Source: RYN-230 sp963782185 (GTDB lineage: Bacteria; Actinomycetota; Actinomycetes; Streptosporangiales; Streptosporangiaceae). Taken from it: a stretch of 64,000 nt of DNA. The position numbers and the translations under genes were made by a program. The stretch spans positions 186,001-250,000 of the forward strand of contig CAWAJB010000009.1 of the NCBI GenBank assembly GCA_963782185.1. Direction: 5' to 3'. Positions 60,509 to 64,000 of this stretch are shown here, in pieces (positions within the stretch are counted from its first letter, which is position 1; the number at the start of each line of letters is the position of its first letter). The notes under the pieces were generated by a model that saw nothing but the letters and a program-made list of their open reading frames with translations, did no database searches and was not told the origin of the DNA.

Positions 60509-62652
60509 CAGCCGTCGGTGGGGTGACCGCGTCGTGCGAGGAGGTACTGCTGAAGGTCTCGCATGGGCTTCCCTTCGGCGTCCAGGTGATGCCGGGTCCA
60601 CGTACCGTCCCCGGCCAGCCGCCAGGAACTCGTGGCGTCATCCATGGCCAGGTCGATCAGTGAGCGGAGCTCCTGCTGGTGCGCGGGGGTCTTGACCCGG
60701 CAGAGGCTCTCCACCCGGCGGTCCAGGTTGCGGTGCATCAGGTCGGCGCTCCCGATCCAGACCTCACCCTCATCGTCGTCGGCGGGGCCGAACGCGTAGA
60801 TCCGCGAGTGCTCCAGGAAACGCCCCAGGATGCTGCGCACCTCGATGGTCTCCGACAGCCCTGGCAGGCCGGGCCGCAGCGAGCAGATCCCGCGGACCCA
60901 CAGCTTTATCGGCACGCCCGCGCTGGACGCCCGGTAGAGCGAGTCGATGACGGCCTCGTCCACGATCGCGTTGCATTTCAGCTGGATCTGCGCGGGCCTG
61001 CCCGCCCGCTGCCAGGCTATCTGCCGCTCGATCCGCTCGAGCAGACCAGTCCGCAGCGCGTGCGGCGCGACCAGGAAACGGCGGTACTCGCTCTTGCGGC
61101 TGTACCCGGTCAGCACGTTGAACAGGTCCGTCGCGTCCCCGCCGACCTCCGGGTCGGAGGTGAGCAGCCCGTAGTCCTCGTACAGCCGCGCGGTGGAGGA
61201 GTTGTAGTTGCCCGTGCCGATATGGCAGTAACGCCGCAGCGACCCGTCAGGCTCCTCCCGGACCACGAGCGCCATCTTGCAATGGGTCTTGAGGTTCACG
61301 AACCCGTACACCACGTGGCAGCCCGCTTCTTCAAGCTTGCGGGCCCACAGGATGTTGGCCCGCTCATCGAACCGCGCCTTGAGCTCGACCACCACCACGA
61401 CCTGCTTGCCCGCCTCGGCCGCGTCGATCAGCGCCTCGACGATGGGCGAGGAGTCGCTGGTCCGGTACAGCGTCTGCTTGATGGCCAGGACCCGGGGGTC
61501 GGCGGCCGCTTCCACTGTCAGCCGCTCCACTGTGGCGGTGAACGAGTCGTACGGGTGATGAACCAGCACATCCCGCCGGTCCAGGGTGGCGAACACGTCC
61601 GCGTCGTGCGGGAACGCCGCCTCTGACGGGACGAAGGCCGGGTACTTCAGCCGCCGTATGTCGAGGTCGGCGATGGAATTAAGGCCGGTGAGGTCGAGCG
61701 GGCCCGGCAGGTGGTAGACCGAGCGGCGGTCCACGTCCAGCTCGGTGACCAGCCTCTCGAGCACATCGGCGGAGATGGTCTCCTCCACCTCGAGGCGGAC
61801 CGCGGGCTCGAACCGGCGGCGGAGCAGCTCGCGCTCCAGCGACTGCATGAGGTCCTCGGTGACGTCCTCGTCCACCTCCAGCTCCCGGGTCCTGGTGACC
61901 CGGAACACGTGGTGCTCCAGGATGTCCAGCCCGGTGAACAGCTCCGGCAGGTGCGCGGCGATGACGTCCTCCAGGGGGACGAACCGGTACGTGCCCACCT
62001 TCAGGAAGCGGGGCAGCAGCGGCGGCACCTTGACCCGGGCGAACATGACCGCACCCGTGTCCGGTTCGGCGATCATGACCGCGAGACTTAGGGACAAACC
62101 GGATATATAGGGCCATGGATGGGCCGGGTCCACCACGAGCGGGGTGAGCACCGGGTAGATCCGGTCCCGGAACAGCTGCCGCAGCTCGTGATGCTCGTCT
62201 TCGGAGAGCTCCTTCCAGTGCAGGATCTCGATGCCCTCGTCGGCCAGCCGCGGGCGGATCGTTGCGTTGAAGTACTCCGCGTGCTCCAGGCTGAGCTCAC
62301 GCGCGGTCTCCAGCGTGTTCTCCAGGACCTGGTCGGGGGGAATGTCCGTGGTCACACCCTCGACCGGCAGGCCGGTGGCCATCCGGCGCATCCGGCCCGC
62401 CACCCGGACCATGAAGAACTCGTCCAGGTTGCTGGCGAAGATGGCCATGAAGCGCACCCGCTCGAGCAGCGGGACAGTGTCGTCCTGGGCCAGCTCGAGC
62501 ACACGCTGGTTGAACCGCAGCCAGCTTCCCTCCCGCTCGATGTAACGGTCCGGCGGCAGGTCGTCCGCTGATTCCGTAACCGGATGATCCGGCACCCCGC
62601 CCGTGCCCGCCTCGTCCCGACTCTGCTGGAAGCTGACCTCACCGACACTCAT
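60508..62652 (-). CDS. ppk1: polyphosphate kinase 1
   Basis: 714 residues from ATG 62652 (MSVGEVSFQQSRDEAG), GGGGAC upstream; the frame is open to 62778. N domain: DRYIEREGSWLRFNQRVLEL, RVRFMAIFASNLDEFFMVRV; head domain; catalytic part: LAIKQTLYRTSDSSPIVEAL, VVVVELKARFDERANILWAR, RYCHIGTGNYNSSTARLYED with the phosphorylated His, IPIKLWVRGICSLRPGLPGL-like PIKLWVRGICSLRPGLPGLS, and VWIGSADLMHRNLDRRVESL. PPK1 reversibly makes polyphosphate from ATP at the membrane-associated degradosome or nucleoid. First gene of a ppk1/NUDIX pair. Confidence 0.94.
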   Translation of the reverse strand: MSVGEVSFQQSRDEAGTGGVPDHPVTESADDLPPDRYIEREGSWLRFNQRVLELAQDDTVPLLERVRFMAIFASNLDEFFMVRVAGRMRRMATGLPVEGVTTDIPPDQVLENTLETARELSLEHAEYFNATIRPRLADEGIEILHWKELSEDEHHELRQLFRDRIYPVLTPLVVDPAHPWPYISGLSLSLAVMIAEPDTGAVMFARVKVPPLLPRFLKVGTYRFVPLEDVIAAHLPELFTGLDILEHHVFRVTRTRELEVDEDVTEDLMQSLERELLRRRFEPAVRLEVEETISADVLERLVTELDVDRRSVYHLPGPLDLTGLNSIADLDIRRLKYPAFVPSEAAFPHDADVFATLDRRDVLVHHPYDSFTATVERLTVEAAADPRVLAIKQTLYRTSDSSPIVEALIDAAEAGKQVVVVVELKARFDERANILWARKLEEAGCHVVYGFVNLKTHCKMALVVREEPDGSLRRYCHIGTGNYNSSTARLYEDYGLLTSDPEVGGDATDLFNVLTGYSRKSEYRRFLVAPHALRTGLLERIERQIAWQRAGRPAQIQLKCNAIVDEAVIDSLYRASSAGVPIKLWVRGICSLRPGLPGLSETIEVRSILGRFLEHSRIYAFGPADDDEGEVWIGSADLMHRNLDRRVESLCRVKTPAHQQELRSLIDLAMDDATSSWRLAGDGTWTRHHLDAEGKPMRDLQQYLLARRGHPTDG

Positions 62653-62774
62653 GTCGTCATTGTCCCCAGTGCCCCGCTCGCCAAGACTGCCCGGCCCCCT
62701 GTTTTCAATATCACCAACTGCGGTGTTTGCCCAGTTCAATAGAGCGTCATTGACCCGGATTGCCGCACCGAGCG

Positions 62775-64000
62775 TCACCTCGGCCCCACGCAGCGCAGAC
62801 GGGCGGCAACATCCCCGCCAGCGCGGTCAGCCTGCGCGCCGCGGTCCGGGTCAGCCGGCCGGGGCCGGCAGAGCGCCTCGATGGCCTCCCGGCCACCGAT
62901 CTTGACCCGCTCACCGCGGCCGAGGGCAGCGGCCAGCTCGGCCTCGGCAGCCTCGACCCGGAGCCAGTCCACGTAGCTCACCGGCCGGACCCCCCGTGCG
63001 GCCAGCATCTCGGTGAAAGGCCTGCGGGATGGCCGGCCTCCGGCATCACGGGCCTCCCCGGGACCACCGGCCTCCCCGGGACCACCGGCCTCCCCGGGAC
63101 CACGGGCCTCCCCGGGACCACGGGCCTCCCCGGGACCACGGGCGGCCAGGTCGGCGAGCAGGGAGCGGACGGTCGCCGCCGCATCAGACTTGTTCGTGCC
63201 CACCACCCCGGTGGGGCCGCGCTTGAGCCAGCCGGCGACGTACTCCCCCGGCAGCGGCTCGCCGTCCGGGCCGAGCACGCGGCCCTCCGCGTGGGGCACC
63301 GTGGCAGTGTCCTCGTCGAAGGGCACCCCGGCCAGCGGCACGCTCTGGTAGCCGACGCTGCGGAACACCATCTGGGCGGGAATCGTCTCGTACTCGCCGG
63401 TCCCGGTGAACCGGCCCTGCTCGTCGAGCCGGGTGCGCTCCACGGTCAGCCCGGAGACCCGGCCCGCGCCCTCGACCCCCGCGCCCTCGACCCCCAGGTC
63501 CTCGACCCCCGCGCCCTCGACCGCCGTGCCCTCGATCCCGGCCGGGCGGAGCCAGAACCGGATCGTCAGCCTGCGTCCCGCACCGCCGGAGGGCCGCGCG
63601 GCCCACTCCCTCATCACCGCGAGGTTGCCGCGGACCCGGCGGTCGCCCCCGGCCAGCTGGGCGCTCAGCCCGGTGGGGTCGAACGCCTCCAGGTCGAGTT
63701 CGGCCGGCCGGACCTCGATGTCCACGTCGTCCAGCTCGCCGAGCTCACGGAGTTCCTTGGTGGTGAACTTGGCCTGCGCGGGCCCGCGCCGGCCGATCAT
63801 GTGCACCTCGCGGACCTTGCTGGCGTGCAGGGCTTCCAGGACCGCGTGCGGGATGTCGGTGGAGCGCAGCGCGGCCGGGTCCTTGACCAGGATGCGGGCG
63901 ACATCGACCGCCACGTTGCCGACCCCGACCACGGCGACGGACTCGGCGTCCAGGGTGAACGCCTCGGCGGCGGAGTCAGGGTGGCCGCAGTACCAGTTCA
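62775..64000 (-). CDS. fprA: ferredoxin--NADP+ reductase FprA-type, 5' part outside window
   Basis: The window holds the last ~408 residues. SVAVVGVGNVAVDVARILVK is the NADP-binding loop, then EALHASKVREVHMIGRRGPA, QAKFTTKELRELGELDDVDI, VFRSVGYQSVPLAGVPFDED, VLGPDGEPLPGEYVAGWLKR and GPTGVVGTNKSDAAATVRSL: the FprA/adrenodoxin-reductase group that passes electrons between NADPH and ferredoxin using FAD. SYVDWLRVEAAEAELAAALG and RVKIGGREAIEAL make the usual C-terminus. The FAD-binding N-terminus lies beyond the window end. Two repeat insertions (GVEGAG-like and RGPGEA) lengthen loops. Confidence 0.88.
   Translation of the reverse strand, partial: NWYCGHPDSAAEAFTLDAESVAVVGVGNVAVDVARILVKDPAALRSTDIPHAVLEALHASKVREVHMIGRRGPAQAKFTTKELRELGELDDVDIEVRPAELDLEAFDPTGLSAQLAGGDRRVRGNLAVMREWAARPSGGAGRRLTIRFWLRPAGIEGTAVEGAGVEDLGVEGAGVEGAGRVSGLTVERTRLDEQGRFTGTGEYETIPAQMVFRSVGYQSVPLAGVPFDEDTATVPHAEGRVLGPDGEPLPGEYVAGWLKRGPTGVVGTNKSDAAATVRSLLADLAARGPGEARGPGEARGPGEAGGPGEAGGPGEARDAGGRPSRRPFTEMLAARGVRPVSYVDWLRVEAAEAELAAALGRGERVKIGGREAIEALCRPRPADPDRGAQADRAGGDVAARLRCVGPR
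63053..63142. repeat. 18-bp tandem repeat inside fprA
   Basis: CCTCCCCGGGACCAC starts at 63053, 63071, 63089, 63107 and 63125, five units of 18 bp, encoding GPGEAR/GPGEAG hexapeptides on the minus strand in a loop before the C-terminal helices. Units are almost identical, suggesting recent expansion. Confidence 0.92.

Overview
This window is very GC-rich and gene-dense and reads as chromosome of a soil-type actinomycete (Actinomycetota). Evidence for this: mycothiol-dependent maleylpyruvate-isomerase-type enzymes, LLM/F420-type oxidoreductases, a coproporphyrin-type heme branch (hemE, a HemY-type oxidase, hemQ), the actinobacterial order hemE / DUF3000 / RNase D, a MutT1-like NUDIX-phosphatase next to ppk, and an archaeal-like valyl-tRNA synthetase. 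I see no tRNA, rRNA, CRISPR, insertion sequence or integrase, and nothing that looks like a prophage.

Layout. 0-3 kb: broken regulator, hemerythrin protein, truncated membrane protein, a chimera of gene fragments. 3-7 kb: lipoprotein, a large secreted protein, 2TM protein and flavodoxin-domain protein. 7-10.4 kb: a minus-strand operon for a polyprenol-type mannosyltransferase, a second multi-pass membrane protein and a DUF167 protein. 10.7-12 kb: FAD oxidoreductase. 12-19.3 kb: a decay zone with a frameshifted sigma factor, a heavily frameshifted MFS pump, an internally deleted FMN monooxygenase, fused ABC ATPase remnants and a PadR remnant, with intact surE inside it. 20-25 kb: XRE/ImmA regulator with a small coupled ORF, Tat-exported DMF-ase-like lipoprotein, phospholipase D, broken beta-lactamase-like protein. 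25.5-29.2 kb: gamma carbonic anhydrase, then a polyhydroxyalkanoate group (phaC, phasin, XRE regulator). 29.3-39.5 kb: beta-propeller hydrolase, sulfotransferase, mycothiol enzyme, acyl-CoA ligase with NAD epimerase, membrane protein, D-amino-acid oxidase, phytanoyl-CoA dioxygenase, LLM oxidoreductase. 39.6-42.7 kb: giant LuxR regulator. 43-49 kb: valS, DUF1349, msrB, MMPL exporter. 49-58 kb: heme genes interleaved with an antiporter and a DUF4349 lipoprotein, then DUF3000 and RNase D. 58-64 kb: degenerate sensor kinase, ogt, MutT1-like protein, ppk, fprA (cut by the window end).

Three signals run across the whole window. First, at least nine otherwise recognisable genes carry one or more single-base frameshifts, several repairable by one C in a C run; because valS is among them, at least part of this is probably sequence error. 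Second, several genes are joined to other gene pieces, or to their own distal parts, by deletions. Third, short tandem repeats of 13-18 bp, many in frame, sit inside conserved enzymes (RNase D, ValRS, FprA, Ogt, acyl-CoA ligase) and between genes. The best regulatory find is an identical 13-bp motif, in opposite orientations, overlapping the -10 regions of the phasin gene and of the adjacent XRE regulator, which suggests a local PHA control circuit.
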